Positions 9,801 through 18,000 are shown, counted from the stretch's first letter. The stretch: 49,284 nt of DNA from Paracoccus sp. Z118 (GCF_019061185.1 NZ_JAHQZU010000017.1:1-49284), one strand, 5' to 3'. Notes: generated by a model not told the origin, from the letters alone. A program made the numbers and translations.

Positions 9801-10138
9801 GCATCGCCAACCTGGTGGTCTGGCCGAAGGTGTTCGAGCAGCACCGCCGCATCGTCCTCTCCGCCGGCATGATCGCGGTGAAGGGCCGCATCCAGCGCGA
9901 GGGCGAAGTCGTCCACCTGGTCGCCCACCGGATCACCGACCTGTCGCGGGAGCTGGCCGGCGTGGGAGACCGGCAGGCGGCCTTCTCGCTCCCGCACGGG
10001 AGGGGTGACGAGATCCGTCATGGTGCTGCCCCCGCCGATCAGCGCACTCAGCCCTCCAAGGGGCTGCGCACCCGCGACATCTTCATCCCGGACCTGCATA
10101 TCGACGCGATAAGGGTGAAGACGCGGGACTTCCGGTGA
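6866..10138 (+). CDS. dnaE2: error-prone DNA polymerase III alpha subunit DnaE2
   Basis: A 1090-residue C-family polymerase, the catalytic part of the mutasome. It opens with a PHP domain ([18 protein letters not shown]), then the polymerase palm with [24 protein letters not shown], which carries the catalytic aspartates, a fingers and HhH region, and a C-terminal OB fold (ARQRPG equivalent [19 protein letters not shown]). It ends with the family tail IRVKTRDFR. Length and tail fit DnaE2 rather than DnaE1 (about 1160 residues). The start at 6866 overlaps the imuB stop as ATGA. A longer frame open from 6716 runs through imuB and is not the gene start. The operon imuA-imuB-dnaE2 is under the LexA box at 4623. 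Confidence 0.95.
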   Translation: MTGTRYAELQVTSQFSFLRGASSAQELFATAALMGIEAVAVTDRNSLAGIVRAHEAARETGVRLIVGCRLDLGCGMGVLVYPTDRAAYARLCRLLTLGKGRAGKGKCHLTWEDLVAYGEGLIAVLVPDLACDSCALQLRRLRDGFGDRAYLALTLRRRPNDQLRLHELSALAARLGVATVVTNDVLYHEPGRRILQDVITAIRHNSTVEELGFRRERHADRYLKPPAEMARLFARYPEALARTLEVADRCRFSLDELAYQYPEECDDPALTPQQTLEQLTWAGARERYPEGVPDDVTATLNHELTLIGRLAYAPYFLTVHSIVRFARSRGILCQGRGSAANSAVCYVLGITSIDPGRNDLLFERFVSEERHEPPDIDVDFEHERREEVIQWVYDHYGRDRAALCATVIRYRAKGALRDVGKAMGLPEDLIQALASQLWAWSEEGVTDAQIAELNLDPGDRRIRLTMELAAQLRGAPRHLSQHPGGFVLTHDRLDDLVPIEPAAMEDRQIIEWDKDDIDALRFMKVDVLALGMLSCMRRGLDLLADHKGINLDLATIPAEDPRTYAMIRKADTLGTFQIESRAQMSMLPRLKPRTYYDLVVQVAIVRPGPIQGDMVHPYLRRRAGLEPVEYPTAELETVLGKTLGVPLFQEQAMRVAIECAGFTPGEADLLRKSMATFKFTGGVSAFKDKLVSGMVARGYDPDFAERTFRQLEGFGSYGFPESHAASFALIAYASAWLKCWHPDVFCAALLNSQPMGFYAPAQIVRDARDHGIEVRPVCVNASRWDCTLEPTGDDSRFAVRLGLRMVKGLANTHAAAIVTARGDHPFASADDLWRRAGVPVAALTRIAEADGFRPSLRLARREALWAIKGLRDGELPLFAAASQREGASVPEADEPAIALRPMAIGREVVEDYSRSGLSLREHPVAFLREDLRRRRIVTCREAMDTRDGRWLEAAGLVLVRQRPGSAKGVMFITLEDETGIANLVVWPKVFEQHRRIVLSAGMIAVKGRIQREGEVVHLVAHRITDLSRELAGVGDRQAAFSLPHGRGDEIRHGAAPADQRTQPSKGLRTRDIFIPDLHIDAIRVKTRDFR

Positions 10139-10181
10139 CGCAACATCGGATCCGCTTTTTGCAGGTCAAATTCGCCGGTCC

Positions 10182-10290
10182 GGGTTTTCCGGGTTTCCGG
10201 GACTGCCTTCTAGCATATGTGTGAGCAGATAGTCTGTTCTGTCTTTAACTCCAGGATCGTAGAAAACAAACCCGGAAACCCGGAAAACCC
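10182..10290. repeat. 20-bp perfect inverted repeat pair downstream of dnaE2
   Basis: The 20 bases at 10182-10201 are the exact reverse complement of 10271-10290, separated by 69 bases. Each arm itself repeats the unit CCCGGAAA / TTTCCGGG. The pair starts 44 bases after the dnaE2 stop and borders the region that holds the primase-helicase and insertion sequences. It could be the edge of a mobile element, a recombination or replication site, or a protein-binding site. Confidence 0.6.
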
Positions 10291-10313
10291 CGGCAGATCG
10301 TTGCCGGCACTTG

Positions 10314-10487
10314 TCACGCCACAACATTCGCAATCGACGCGATCAGGTCAGCGCAGATGCCGATCCAGTCTGCCAGCTGGGGACCCTCGCTCCAGATCAG
10401 CCGCGCGGCAGGCGCGAGCAATTCCAGAGCGCCCGGAAGGGAACCCACGGCGGCAAGAATCTGAACGGCGGCGGTGGACAGTTTCAT
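10314..10487 (-). CDS. possible small hydrophobic protein
   Basis: A 57-residue frame on the minus strand, MKLSTAAVQILAAVGSLPG and onward, with two hydrophobic stretches and the end DLIASIANVVA. The ATG at 10487 has GGAG about 9 bases upstream. A longer frame begins at 10559. It lies downstream of the primase-helicase in the same direction. I do not recognise a family; it may not be a gene. Confidence 0.25.
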   Translation of the reverse strand: MKLSTAAVQILAAVGSLPGALELLAPAARLIWSEGPQLADWIGICADLIASIANVVA

Positions 10488-10761
10488 CCGCTGTATCTCC
10501 ATGCGCGATGCCGCCCCATGCAGGGCAGCGCAAATTCGATTCAGATCGAGAGAGAGCACTCGACCAGATTCTAAATTCTTAAATCCCGCTGAAGATCTCG
10601 ATGACGTCCTGGATACTGCCTACATACTTTCACCACCCGCCAGGCTGGTTTTAGAGTCTAAAGATATGCAACATCCGGTTCATCATGGGGACGATGCTAA
10701 TGCTTCGCCCAATCCGATGCAACAGGGATTTGACAACGCACAGATAGTCAGGAGAAGCGAC

Positions 10762-10779
10762 GCGCCCCTCCCGGGGCGC
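10762..10779. terminator. GC hairpin after primase-helicase gene
   Basis: GCGCCCC (10762-10768), TCCC loop, GGGGCGC (10773-10779), 9 bases beyond the primase stop on the minus strand. No T run follows on that strand; on the plus strand ATCTTGTTATT follows. It may act as a terminator in either direction. Confidence 0.4.
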
Positions 10780-10788
10780 ATCTTGTTA

Positions 10789-13512
10789 TTACTCCGCTTG
10801 GTCGATGTGAATGCGGTATTCGAGGCAGTTGCTGTTTCCCCGCCTTGCGACCAAGCGCATCCCGCTCACCGGCCGGTCCAGGCATTTCTTCAGAACGCGT
10901 CCCATGCTACGGGCCGAAATCAGGGCCCGCTCTCCGCCGAGATCTTCGATCGCCGCTTCCATGTCAGCGGAGTCGATGTTTCCGAGAACATCTTTGGCGC
11001 TGAACGCCGTATCAGCGAAGCTTGCACGCAGTCCCTCGAGCAGTGCCGACAGAGATGCGGTATCCTGGTCGTCGGCATATGATACGCGGATCAGGTCCAG
11101 CGGGTCCCCGTAACTGCCAGGCTCCAGAACACGGCCTGCCCAGATGACCGTCTGCCGCACCAGGTTGTCCCACTCCTCGAATGCCGCGAGGCGTCCCGGT
11201 CCGAGCGGATCCGGCTGGAGCACCATCCGCGCGCGGATCAACGTGCAAGCGGCCGCGAGCAACGTGTCTCTCTCCTTCAGACAGGTGACCAGGGGGTCGC
11301 TGTCGAACGTCCGGGCAAAGGGCTCTGCCGTTCCCGCGTCGATACGGCAGACGATGACGCGGCGCATCAGGTCACCCGCGATGACCAGGTTGTTGCCGGT
11401 CATGGTGACGAACAACCTGTTCGGTATCCTTTGCGCTTCGGACTTCCCGAGCACCCGGTCCGTGAAACCTGAGCCAGTCAGCAGCGCGGCGATCGCCGGG
11501 CTGTCGAAATCTCCAACGATATTATCCCAGATGAACGCTCGCGCGCCGGACAGCAGAGCAGCCATGATGCGCTTCCTGCGTTCCTCTTCGCTCTTGGCAT
11601 GGGGCCAAACGTCGGGCCGCGTCCCTTCCACCAACGCCGAAGCACTACAAGCGAGAAGGGTTTTTCCACTACCTGCAGTGGGAGCATCATAGCCGAAAGC
11701 GGGCGCCGTGTGCAGCACTGGCCGGACGGCGGCGGTCAGCAGCGCGGCAAGATGCGCTCCCCGGGCCAGGTTGTCGACAAAGGGAAACTGGGAAAATGGC
11801 GCCATCAGCATCTCGAGTGCTCTCTTAGCGTCGGGCAAGCTGGGCTTCTCGGGTATAGCGCAGCGCTCGTCGGGCAGGTCGAGATACAGCCGGGTGGCGG
11901 GGTCATATCCCGGCTTGTCCAGGACGCTCCCATCGGGACGGATCGTCGGTCCGGTGAGCACACCCTCTAGCGCCTTCAGGCCGCGGCGACCCCGGATTGC
12001 AAGAATCTGGCGCGCGACCGCAGGAGGTAGCTCGCATTCGACTGACCTGCCTCTCGCTTCTTTGAGGAACCTGAACTCCAAGCCGAGCTGATACCGCAGG
12101 CTGTCTTCAGTCAGCACGTGGAGGCCACCATCATCGACCAGCGCGAGATGCTCTCCATAATCGAAGTAGTTCGAATTCGCTTTCAGGCGCTCGACGATGT
12201 CAAAGACTAGCTGCGAGGTCCCGCCAGGCCCAAACTCGATCGGGATCCGGTCGCCCATCAGGCGGTAGATCGCCGGACCCCGGGCAAAGCTATGAATGAC
12301 GGGCCACCTGCCCTTCGCGAAAATTTTTCCTACAAGGCGGCCCCCGTCATAATCCGGCTCCAGCGGATCTCGGCACAAGCGACCGTGATACAAGGCGCGG
12401 TCCGCCAGGATGTCGCTCACGGCCAGAGGGACGACGCCGTTCTCCATTTCTACATGGATGATATAGCTTGCCTGCAACTCCTTCGACCTGAGCGCCTGCT
12501 CCAGCACCTCTTCGAGAAAAGTGTCGCTCAGCTCGCCGCCCGCACCTTTCTCAAGAGCCTTCCGCATTTCGCCTTTGCGGCGCCTTACCCACTCCGCCCT
12601 GCGAGCACTCGCCTCACTCTTCTTGTCTGCCCGCGCAGCTTCCTTGAGCGCCTCAACACGCCTCTGTTCGTCTACGGAAAGATCGGCAAGTGCCAGCTTC
12701 GTATCAACGATCTCCCGGGCGCCTTCGATCAGTTCCGGGTGCCCCCGCCTCTGGTCCAAGGGTGCCGCGCATTCTGCACCTCCTGCAAAGTCCAGCCGGT
12801 TCGGCTGCCAGACTGCCGTGTCGACCAGCGTGCGCTCCAACATGCTGCCATTCGAGGACACCCGAATGTTGCCGTATCCGGCCAGCCAGAAGCGAGCGGC
12901 GAGGACGCCACCGGCTCGCGGGATATCGGATGCATCTGCAACGGCGAGCCAGATCCGCTGCCCCCTCACCCCATGGAGCTCACGCTCGTCATGATAGATC
13001 GCAGACGATGCGGACAGCCAACTCAGCATCCGGTGGTCGGCGAGGCTAGGTGCGACCCGCCGGATCGCCTCAATCAACTCCTCACGCGACAGAGTTTCCT
13101 TCCCCGGTTCCGGATCATAGTCGAGCATCATTACGCCCGGTCCTTCCGGCCAGCCAAACGCGTCGTTCGTCCGCGTAGTCGTGCCGTCCGGTGCCTCCGC
13201 GATCAGGTTCTTCGTCGTGATCTGCCTCGCACCGGGGTCACGAGGAACTCCGTAAATGAGTGCCTGTGCCGAGTTCAGGGTCGGCAACAAGCGCGCAAGC
13301 CCGGCCAAGCCGTCGACCTCACGCACCTGGATCCTGCCTTCGGCCAGCTTCCCACCGCCGTCCAGCTTCTCGAGTTCGCCGGCTCCATTCAGGGCATAGC
13401 GCTTCGACAGGATCGTCGGCCGCGTCGCGGTCACGATAGTCACAGGCACAGCAACCGACTGGGTCACGGCCGTGCTCGACGCCACCGACGGCGGCGCAGA
13501 AAAATCATTCAT
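10789..13512 (-). CDS. mobile-element primase-helicase (AEP prim-pol plus SF3/AAA ATPase)
   Basis: A 907-residue replication protein of the kind carried by plasmids, phages and integrated elements. An archaeo-eukaryotic primase-like domain is suggested at about residues 60-250 by the acidic motif GVMMLDYDPE (Asp131, Asp133), the small-residue motif LSWLSASSAIY (about 164-173) and the strand QRIWLAVAD. A charged helical linker (about 280-345) leads to the C-terminal ATPase: Walker A APTAGSGKT (about 610-618), Walker B AFIWDN (about 659-664), sensor LFVTMTGNN (about 697-705) and arginines in DLMRRVIVCRID. It would prime and unwind the element's own DNA. No matching integrase or initiator is seen next to it. 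A GTAAC-rich region lies upstream and a hairpin downstream. Confidence 0.7.
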   Translation of the reverse strand: MNDFSAPPSVASSTAVTQSVAVPVTIVTATRPTILSKRYALNGAGELEKLDGGGKLAEGRIQVREVDGLAGLARLLPTLNSAQALIYGVPRDPGARQITTKNLIAEAPDGTTTRTNDAFGWPEGPGVMMLDYDPEPGKETLSREELIEAIRRVAPSLADHRMLSWLSASSAIYHDERELHGVRGQRIWLAVADASDIPRAGGVLAARFWLAGYGNIRVSSNGSMLERTLVDTAVWQPNRLDFAGGAECAAPLDQRRGHPELIEGAREIVDTKLALADLSVDEQRRVEALKEAARADKKSEASARRAEWVRRRKGEMRKALEKGAGGELSDTFLEEVLEQALRSKELQASYIIHVEMENGVVPLAVSDILADRALYHGRLCRDPLEPDYDGGRLVGKIFAKGRWPVIHSFARGPAIYRLMGDRIPIEFGPGGTSQLVFDIVERLKANSNYFDYGEHLALVDDGGLHVLTEDSLRYQLGLEFRFLKEARGRSVECELPPAVARQILAIRGRRGLKALEGVLTGPTIRPDGSVLDKPGYDPATRLYLDLPDERCAIPEKPSLPDAKRALEMLMAPFSQFPFVDNLARGAHLAALLTAAVRPVLHTAPAFGYDAPTAGSGKTLLACSASALVEGTRPDVWPHAKSEEERRKRIMAALLSGARAFIWDNIVGDFDSPAIAALLTGSGFTDRVLGKSEAQRIPNRLFVTMTGNNLVIAGDLMRRVIVCRIDAGTAEPFARTFDSDPLVTCLKERDTLLAAACTLIRARMVLQPDPLGPGRLAAFEEWDNLVRQTVIWAGRVLEPGSYGDPLDLIRVSYADDQDTASLSALLEGLRASFADTAFSAKDVLGNIDSADMEAAIEDLGGERALISARSMGRVLKKCLDRPVSGMRLVARRGNSNCLEYRIHIDQAE

Positions 13513-13746
13513 ATTTTATTTCCCTCTTTACCCTCAAATGGGGCTGACATCGCTTTGAGACGGTGCTAGCGAAGGAACAGGAGCAGCGTCGAAACTCTCC
13601 CGATCCTCACCGCGCCGAGCACCCACTCGACGCGGTGATCCGCATGACATCGTCACGGCATATCTTAGTCAGCAGCCCAACCTTGGGGCAAGCTGCAAGA
13701 GCATCGGGTTTGGCGATGAATGTGGATAACCTCCTGAACGCCAGGC

Positions 13747-13820
13747 GTAACAGGCCGGATCAAAGGCCGTTACGGCATTTTTGTTCACTTGCAGTGTTGT
13801 AACCGCGTAACGCTTGTAAC
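13747..13820. repeat. cluster of GTAAC motifs upstream of primase-helicase
   Basis: GTAAC occurs at 13747-13751, 13799-13803, 13807-13811 and 13816-13820, with an inverted copy GTTAC at 13769-13773. The last three are spaced 8-9 bases apart. Short clustered repeats upstream of a replication gene suggest iteron-like or regulator binding sites. The left end of the IS3 element begins 42 bases further on, so part of the site may have been disrupted. Confidence 0.35.
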
Positions 13821-13913
13821 GCTGAGCGTCTGTATCGGCGCCGGCCCATGCACGGGTTGAACTGGCCCCCGTTTCGGCCGGACACCTGGGCATAGCCATG
13901 GAGGCTTAGGCAT

Positions 13914-14304
13914 ATGCCTGAGCACGTGCTCATGTCTGAGATCGAGATCATCACTGACGGCGGTCGTCGTCGCTGGAGCGCGGCCGAGAAGCTGCGCATC
14001 GTCGAGGAGACGCTGGACGAGGGCCAGCATTTCGTTGGTTGCCCGCCGTAATGGCGTTGCGCCGAACCTGCTCTATCGTTGGCGTCGTCTGATGCTGGAT
14101 GGGGGAGCCGTGGCCGTGTCCGAAGATGACGATGTGACCAGCAATCGGACCGTCCGACAGATGGAGGACCGGATCCGGGAACTCGAGCGCCACCTGGGTC
14201 GCAAGACGCTGGAGGCCGAGATCCTGCGCGAGGCCCTGGACAAGGCACGCTCAAAAAAACCCACCTTGCTCGCGCGGTCGCCGCTGAGGGGCGATTTCCA
14301 GTGA
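13914..14304 (+). pseudogene. IS3-family transposase OrfA, frameshifted
   Basis: The helix-turn-helix subunit of the IS3 transposase. The first 45 codons (start ATG 13914, GGAGG upstream) give the IS3 N-terminus (RRRWSAAEKLRIVEETLDEG), then the frame stops at TAA 14049. The correct continuation VARRNGVAPNLLYRWRRLML lies one frame over from 14035. Restoring two bases (GC) at about 14020-14030 rejoins it. The leucine-zipper-like part RQMEDRIRELERHLGRKTLE follows. The A7 stretch at 14253-14259 would normally shift ribosomes into orfB. Confidence 0.85.
14253..14260 (+). other. A7C slippery site for programmed -1 frameshifting
   Basis: Seven adenines (14253-14259) followed by C lie near the end of orfA. 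Reading in the -1 frame from here (AAA AAA ACC) gives KKTHLARAVAAEG, which runs straight into orfB. This is the usual IS3-family signal for producing the OrfAB fusion transposase. Confidence 0.75.
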
Positions 14305-14586
14305 AGGTCGTGGCCGACACCCTGGGCGTGGCCCGTTCCAACCTGATCGACCGGCTGCAAGGCAGGACAAAGCCGCGTCGGCGCTATCACAAGGCGCAGG
14401 ACGCGGCGGTGGTGCCAATGATCATGGTGCTGCTGGCGGCACGACCCACCTACGGCTACCGGCGGATTACTGCGATCCTGAACCGGCAACTTCGTTCGGA
14501 GAACCTGTCGCCAGTCAATCACATGGCGTAATTGGAGGAGGTCACCGTCTGCTACTCTGCGTCGTCGCTGAAGAGGAGGATGGTCA

Positions 14587-15626
14587 ATGACGCACTATGC
14601 AGGACTGGATGTTTCCGTAAAGGAAACCGCGATCTGCGTGATTGATGCTGCCGGCGCAGTCGTCTGGCAGGGCAAGGTGCCCACGCGGATCGAGACGATC
14701 GCAGATGCGCTTGCTCGACATGCGCCCGAGCTCGAACGGGCGGGCATGGAGACCGGCCCCGTTGCAGTCTGGCTCTGGCACGGTTTGCGCAACGTGAAGG
14801 TTCCGCTGGATTGTATCCATGCACGCCGGCGGCAGCAGCCCTCAAGCTTCAGGTCAACAAGACCGACAGGAACGATGCCCGCGGCCTGGCGCAGCTGGTG
14901 CGATCGGGTTGGTATGAGCCCGTTCCCATGAAATCGATGGCGACCCACCGGGTGCGCGCCATCCTCGTGGCCCGGCAACAGGTCGTCGGGATGTGCACGG
15001 CGCTCATCAACAAGATCCGAGGCTTGGCGAAGACGTTCGGGATCATTGTCCCGCCCGGCAAGGGAGCTGCCTTCGATCGCGCGGTTCGGGCGGGACTGAC
15101 CGACGATCCGCTGGTGAGGAACCTTCTGGAGAGCTTACTTGCGACATTGGCCGTCCTGCGAGATCAGCGCCGCGTCTTCGACCGGCAACTCGCCCGGATC
15201 GCTCGAGAGAACGAGACCTGTCGGCGCCTGACCGGTGCGCCTGGCGTTGGTCCTCTGACCGCGATCGCGTTTGCCGCAGCGATCGAGGATCCCTCCCGCT
15301 TCCGCCGCGCCAGGGATGTGGGCGCTTATCTGGGATTGACGCCGAAACGGTATCAGTCCGGCGAGGTTGGCATTGGTGGTCGCATCTCGAAGTGCGGCGA
15401 CCGCCTCACACGCAGCCTTCTTTTTGAAGCAGCCTCCGTGATCCTCTACCGGACACGTGGCGACCTTGGATTGCGCGATTGGGCGCTGCAGCTCGCTAAG
15501 CGGTCGGGATTCTGGAAGGCACGGGTGGCGCTCGCCAGAAAGCTGGCTGTCATCCTGTTCAGGATGATGCGCGACGGCACGAGCTTCGAGCCGCGGCCAT
15601 ATGATGCAGGTCGGACATCAACATGA
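14587..15626 (+). pseudogene. IS110-family transposase, single-base frameshift
   Basis: A DEDD (RuvC-like) transposase. The N-terminus is MTHYAGLDVSVKETAICVID with the first catalytic Asp, followed by METGPVAVWLWHGLR. At about 14828 the frame breaks: losing one G (CGGGCG read as CGGCG) splits CIHARR from AAAALKLQVNKTDRNDARGL. The second frame runs to 15626 with the DxxD motif TDRND, the GVGPLTAIAF helix-hairpin region, LGLTPKRYQSG, and the serine-containing C-terminal domain ending LAVILFRMMRDGTSFE. GGAGG precedes the ATG. About 346 residues if repaired, the normal family length. Otherwise well preserved, so the indel is recent or a sequencing error. Confidence 0.88.
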
Positions 15627-15881
15627 AGGAGGCGAGTGAACAAAGCTGACAGGCCGACAGAACGCCAAGCTCCCAGAGCATGGCCCCGGCGATCTCGCGA
15701 CCCGCTTTGCAGCCGTTCCTTGGATCGGAACCGCGAGAATCACATCGAGACGCCGTTCGATCGAGCGCCACTCATGCGGCGGGCATCCGACCTGACCGCG
15801 AAGACGACAACGATCCGCCGGCGGAGAATCGATCAAGAGCTCTGGAAGTTGGCTTGCACAATTAGACGACAATTAGACGAC
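15627..15881 (+). other. IS110 3' non-coding end, candidate guide-RNA region
   Basis: About 255 bases between the transposase stop and the right junction, with no credible gene. IS1111-group elements encode their bridge/seek RNA in this position, so the stretch could encode one. I did not identify target- or donor-binding loops, so this rests on family knowledge and position. Confidence 0.3.
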
Positions 15882-16550
15882 AAGCGGGTCTACAGGATCA
15901 TGAAGGCCCACAATCTGCTGCTGGCACGGAAGTATTCCATCCGCCCCGAACATGTTCACGACGGCAAGGTCATCGTGATGCGCTCGAACCTGCGCTGGTG
16001 CAGCGACGGGTTCGAGTTCACCTGCTGGAACGGCGACATCGTCCGGGGCGCATTCATCATCGACGCCCATGACCGCGAGATCATTGCCTGGCGGGCTGTG
16101 GTCAATGCGGGGATCAGCGGGTCCGAGATCCGCGACATCATACTCGAGGCCGTCGAGCGCCGGTTCGGCACATACCGTGCGCCTGGGGTCATCGAGATGC
16201 TGTCCGACAACGCTCGCCTTACATCGCCAGGGACACGCAGATCTTCGCCCGCCAGATTGGTCTAAAACCCTGCTTCACGCCGGTGCAGAGCCCCCAGAGC
16301 AACGGCATCTCGGAGGCTTTCGTGAAGACGCTGAAACGCGATTACGTCCAGGTCACGCCGCTGCCCGATGCCCGGACCGTCCTCGGATTGATCGGAGGCT
16401 GGATCGAGGATTACAACAACAACCACCCGCACTCAGGGCTGAAGATGCGCTCGCCGCGCGAGTTCATCGCAGCTCAAACCGCAACCGCCTGAGTGTCCGG
16501 CGAAACGGGGGCAAGACCACGGGTGGATTTGTGCATTCGTGCAGACGCTG

Positions 16551-16579
16551 TTGACCTTGGATTCTCGCTGATCCATAAT
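16551..16579 (+). promoter_or_regulatory. sigma70-type promoter upstream of AAA+ ATPase
   Basis: TTGACC (16551-16556), 17-base spacer, CATAAT (16574-16579): a good match to the housekeeping promoter consensus. It starts 36 bases outside the right end of the IS3 element and 69 bases before the AAGGAGG-led mini-ORF, so the ATPase region has its own promoter. Confidence 0.55.
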
Positions 16580-16647
16580 GAAGTGAACCGTGGCAGAAAG
16601 CAGGATCCTTGACCATTCTCTGATAGAGACGAGTGCAAGGAGGTCCC

Positions 16648-16743
16648 GTGCCCACTATTTCCCACCTTATGAGCGTTTCATCCCCAGCGATACCGGACCG
16701 GCAGCTGCAGTCTGCGCGCCACGCCGTGCAGGTCATAAGATGA
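16648..16743 (+). CDS. possible 31-residue leader ORF coupled to the ATPase gene
   Basis: AAGGAGG (16637-16643) is followed after 4 bases by GTG (16648) and a 31-codon frame beginning VPTISHLMSVSSP. It ends TGA (16741-16743), overlapping the ATG (16740) of the AAA+ ATPase as ATGA. The ribosome site here is the best in the region, while the ATPase ATG has only a weak one, so the mini-ORF may load ribosomes for the ATPase. No family recognised. Confidence 0.35.
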   Translation: MPTISHLMSVSSPAIPDRQLQSARHAVQVIR

Positions 16744-17834
16744 AACGCATTCCGGTCATACAAGCACGGTTTTTCAATCCTGACGAAACCCGCGTTTCCT
16801 TGGAGATGCGGTTTTCCGATTTTCTGCTTCGGCGCCGGCGACGGAATCCGGATCTCCCAGTAGCCAACGAAAAATCCGACGACGGTCTGGACGCTGACCA
16901 TTCCAGAAGGTCAGAACTCCGCCGCAGCGACGTGACGCGTATCCAGCGCCGCGCTCAGTTCATTATCGACCGGAGGCAAGCCGCGTCCGGTCTGTCGCAC
17001 CTCAAGAAAGAGGATCGAGAGAGGCTGGAAAGCCTACGAGGAGGCGCTACTCTCATCAGCATCAACAGCGAGCATGAAGCCGATGAACTGGCAGCCAAAC
17101 TCCACGAGGAGATGCCTTGGATGGCGCCTGCAACGGAACTCGCGTGGCGTGCGATGCGCCGGTCTGTGCGTGAAGGGGCTTCTGGCCTGACCATTCCGCC
17201 GATGCTGCTGGATGGGCCAGCCGGCATCGGGAAGAGCCACTGGGCGCGGCGCTTGGGGGAGCTAATCGGAACACCGTCTCCCGTAATTGAGGCCACAACC
17301 GAAAATGCCTCTTTTGGCATGGTGGGCTCTCAGCGGGGATGGAGCGGCGCATACCCTGGTCGGCTGGTCGAAACGATCATTCGGGCAAGGGTCGCCAATC
17401 CGGTGGTCATCATCGATGAAGTCGAAAAGGCTGGACAGCCGACGTCGCGAAATGGCCAGTCATTCGGGTTGGCGGAGGCGCTGCTTCCGCTACTTGAGCC
17501 CCTTAGTGCCAAGAACTGGAGTTGCCCCTACTACCAAGTTCGCTTTGACGTGGGTTGGGTGACGTGGGTTCTGACATCGAACGACTCCAGTCGGCTGCCT
17601 GCCCCTCTTTTGAGCAGATGCCCACCTCTCAAATTGCGCAACCTCTCCCAGGCCGAGCTGATAAATTTTGTTCGCCGTCAGGGCGGCGAACGAAACCTGT
17701 CTGACGCCTCAATCGACGCTATCGTCGAAGCCCTCGACCGCGTTTCTCACCACGAATCTGCTCTAAGCCTTCGCGTCGCGCAGCGGCTGCTCTTGCTAGC
17801 GGATGACCTGGAAAGCGGCCCAGTTCGTCATTGA
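16740..17834 (+). CDS. AAA+ ATPase, function unknown
   Basis: A 364-residue cytoplasmic AAA+ protein. The N-terminal 140 residues are basic and poorly structured, with FLLRRRRRNPDLP and a helical region RIQRRAQFIIDRR. The ATPase core has Walker A GPAGIGKS (about 159-166), Walker B VVIIDE (about 222-227), sensor 1 WVLTSND, and arginine finger and sensor 2 candidates in RLPAPLLSRCP and SLRVAQRLLLL. The layout resembles Lon/ClpX/RuvB-type single-domain ATPases, but no protease or helicase domain is attached. The ATG at 16740 overlaps a coupled mini-ORF. An upstream in-frame ATG at 16590 lacks a ribosome site. It lies between IS3 and an acyl-CoA synthetase fragment. A role in the mobile region, such as maintenance or defence, is possible but not shown. 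Confidence 0.65.
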   Translation: MKRIPVIQARFFNPDETRVSLEMRFSDFLLRRRRRNPDLPVANEKSDDGLDADHSRRSELRRSDVTRIQRRAQFIIDRRQAASGLSHLKKEDRERLESLRGGATLISINSEHEADELAAKLHEEMPWMAPATELAWRAMRRSVREGASGLTIPPMLLDGPAGIGKSHWARRLGELIGTPSPVIEATTENASFGMVGSQRGWSGAYPGRLVETIIRARVANPVVIIDEVEKAGQPTSRNGQSFGLAEALLPLLEPLSAKNWSCPYYQVRFDVGWVTWVLTSNDSSRLPAPLLSRCPPLKLRNLSQAELINFVRRQGGERNLSDASIDAIVEALDRVSHHESALSLRVAQRLLLLADDLESGPVRH

Positions 17835-18000
17835 GCAGGCTTCGCCGGGATGAAGTCAAAATGGCCTGCTGCCGGTTTCGTGGACACGAAGATAAGATCG
17901 TGACCAACGGACAGGGACAACTTCCTGAAGCGGTTGCCGCACGTTAGCGAGAAGATCGGAACAGCGGCGCAGTCGTTTTGCATGCAGGATAGCCTGAGCA

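Larger units (their letters stand above)
14523..15881 (+). mobile_element. IS110-family (IS1111-like) element inside IS3 orfB
   Basis: About 1.36 kb inserted between codons of the IS3 orfB. It has a short 5' non-coding part (about 64 bases), one transposase frame (14587-15626) and a long 3' non-coding part (about 255 bases). That arrangement fits the IS1111 group, where the targeting RNA is encoded downstream of the transposase. No terminal repeats flank it, as usual for IS110 elements. An 11-base tandem duplication, AATTAGACGAC twice (15860-15881), marks the right junction. Exact ends are uncertain by several bases. Confidence 0.75.
14253..16492 (+). pseudogene. IS3-family transposase OrfB, interrupted and frameshifted
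   Basis: The DDE catalytic subunit in two pieces. The 5' piece (to 14522) ends RPTYGYRRITAILNRQLRSE then NLSPVNH. The protein resumes at 15882 with KRVYRIMKAHNLLLARK. Between them sits the IS110-family element. The 3' piece has the first catalytic region (FTCWNGDIVRGAFIIDAHDREI) and the second aspartate LSDN, after which a missing base at about 16211 (AACGCTCG instead of AACGGCTCG) throws the frame. The last part, SPQSNGISEAFVKTLKRDY with the catalytic glutamate and the YNNNHPHSGL tail, is in another frame to 16492. Not functional. Confidence 0.88.
13862..16515 (+). mobile_element. IS3-family element (IS2-like), split by an IS110-family insertion
   Basis: Terminal inverted repeats of about 23 bases define the element: left arm at 13862-13885 (CTGGCCCCCGTTTC...CCGGACAC) and right arm at 16493-16515, matching in reverse complement with one substitution and one extra G. 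Removing the 1.36-kb insert at about 14523-15881 leaves about 1.3 kb, the normal IS3 size. It carries orfA and orfB with an A7 slippage site between them. No clear target duplication is seen. Both frames carry indels, so the element is probably dead. Confidence 0.85.
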
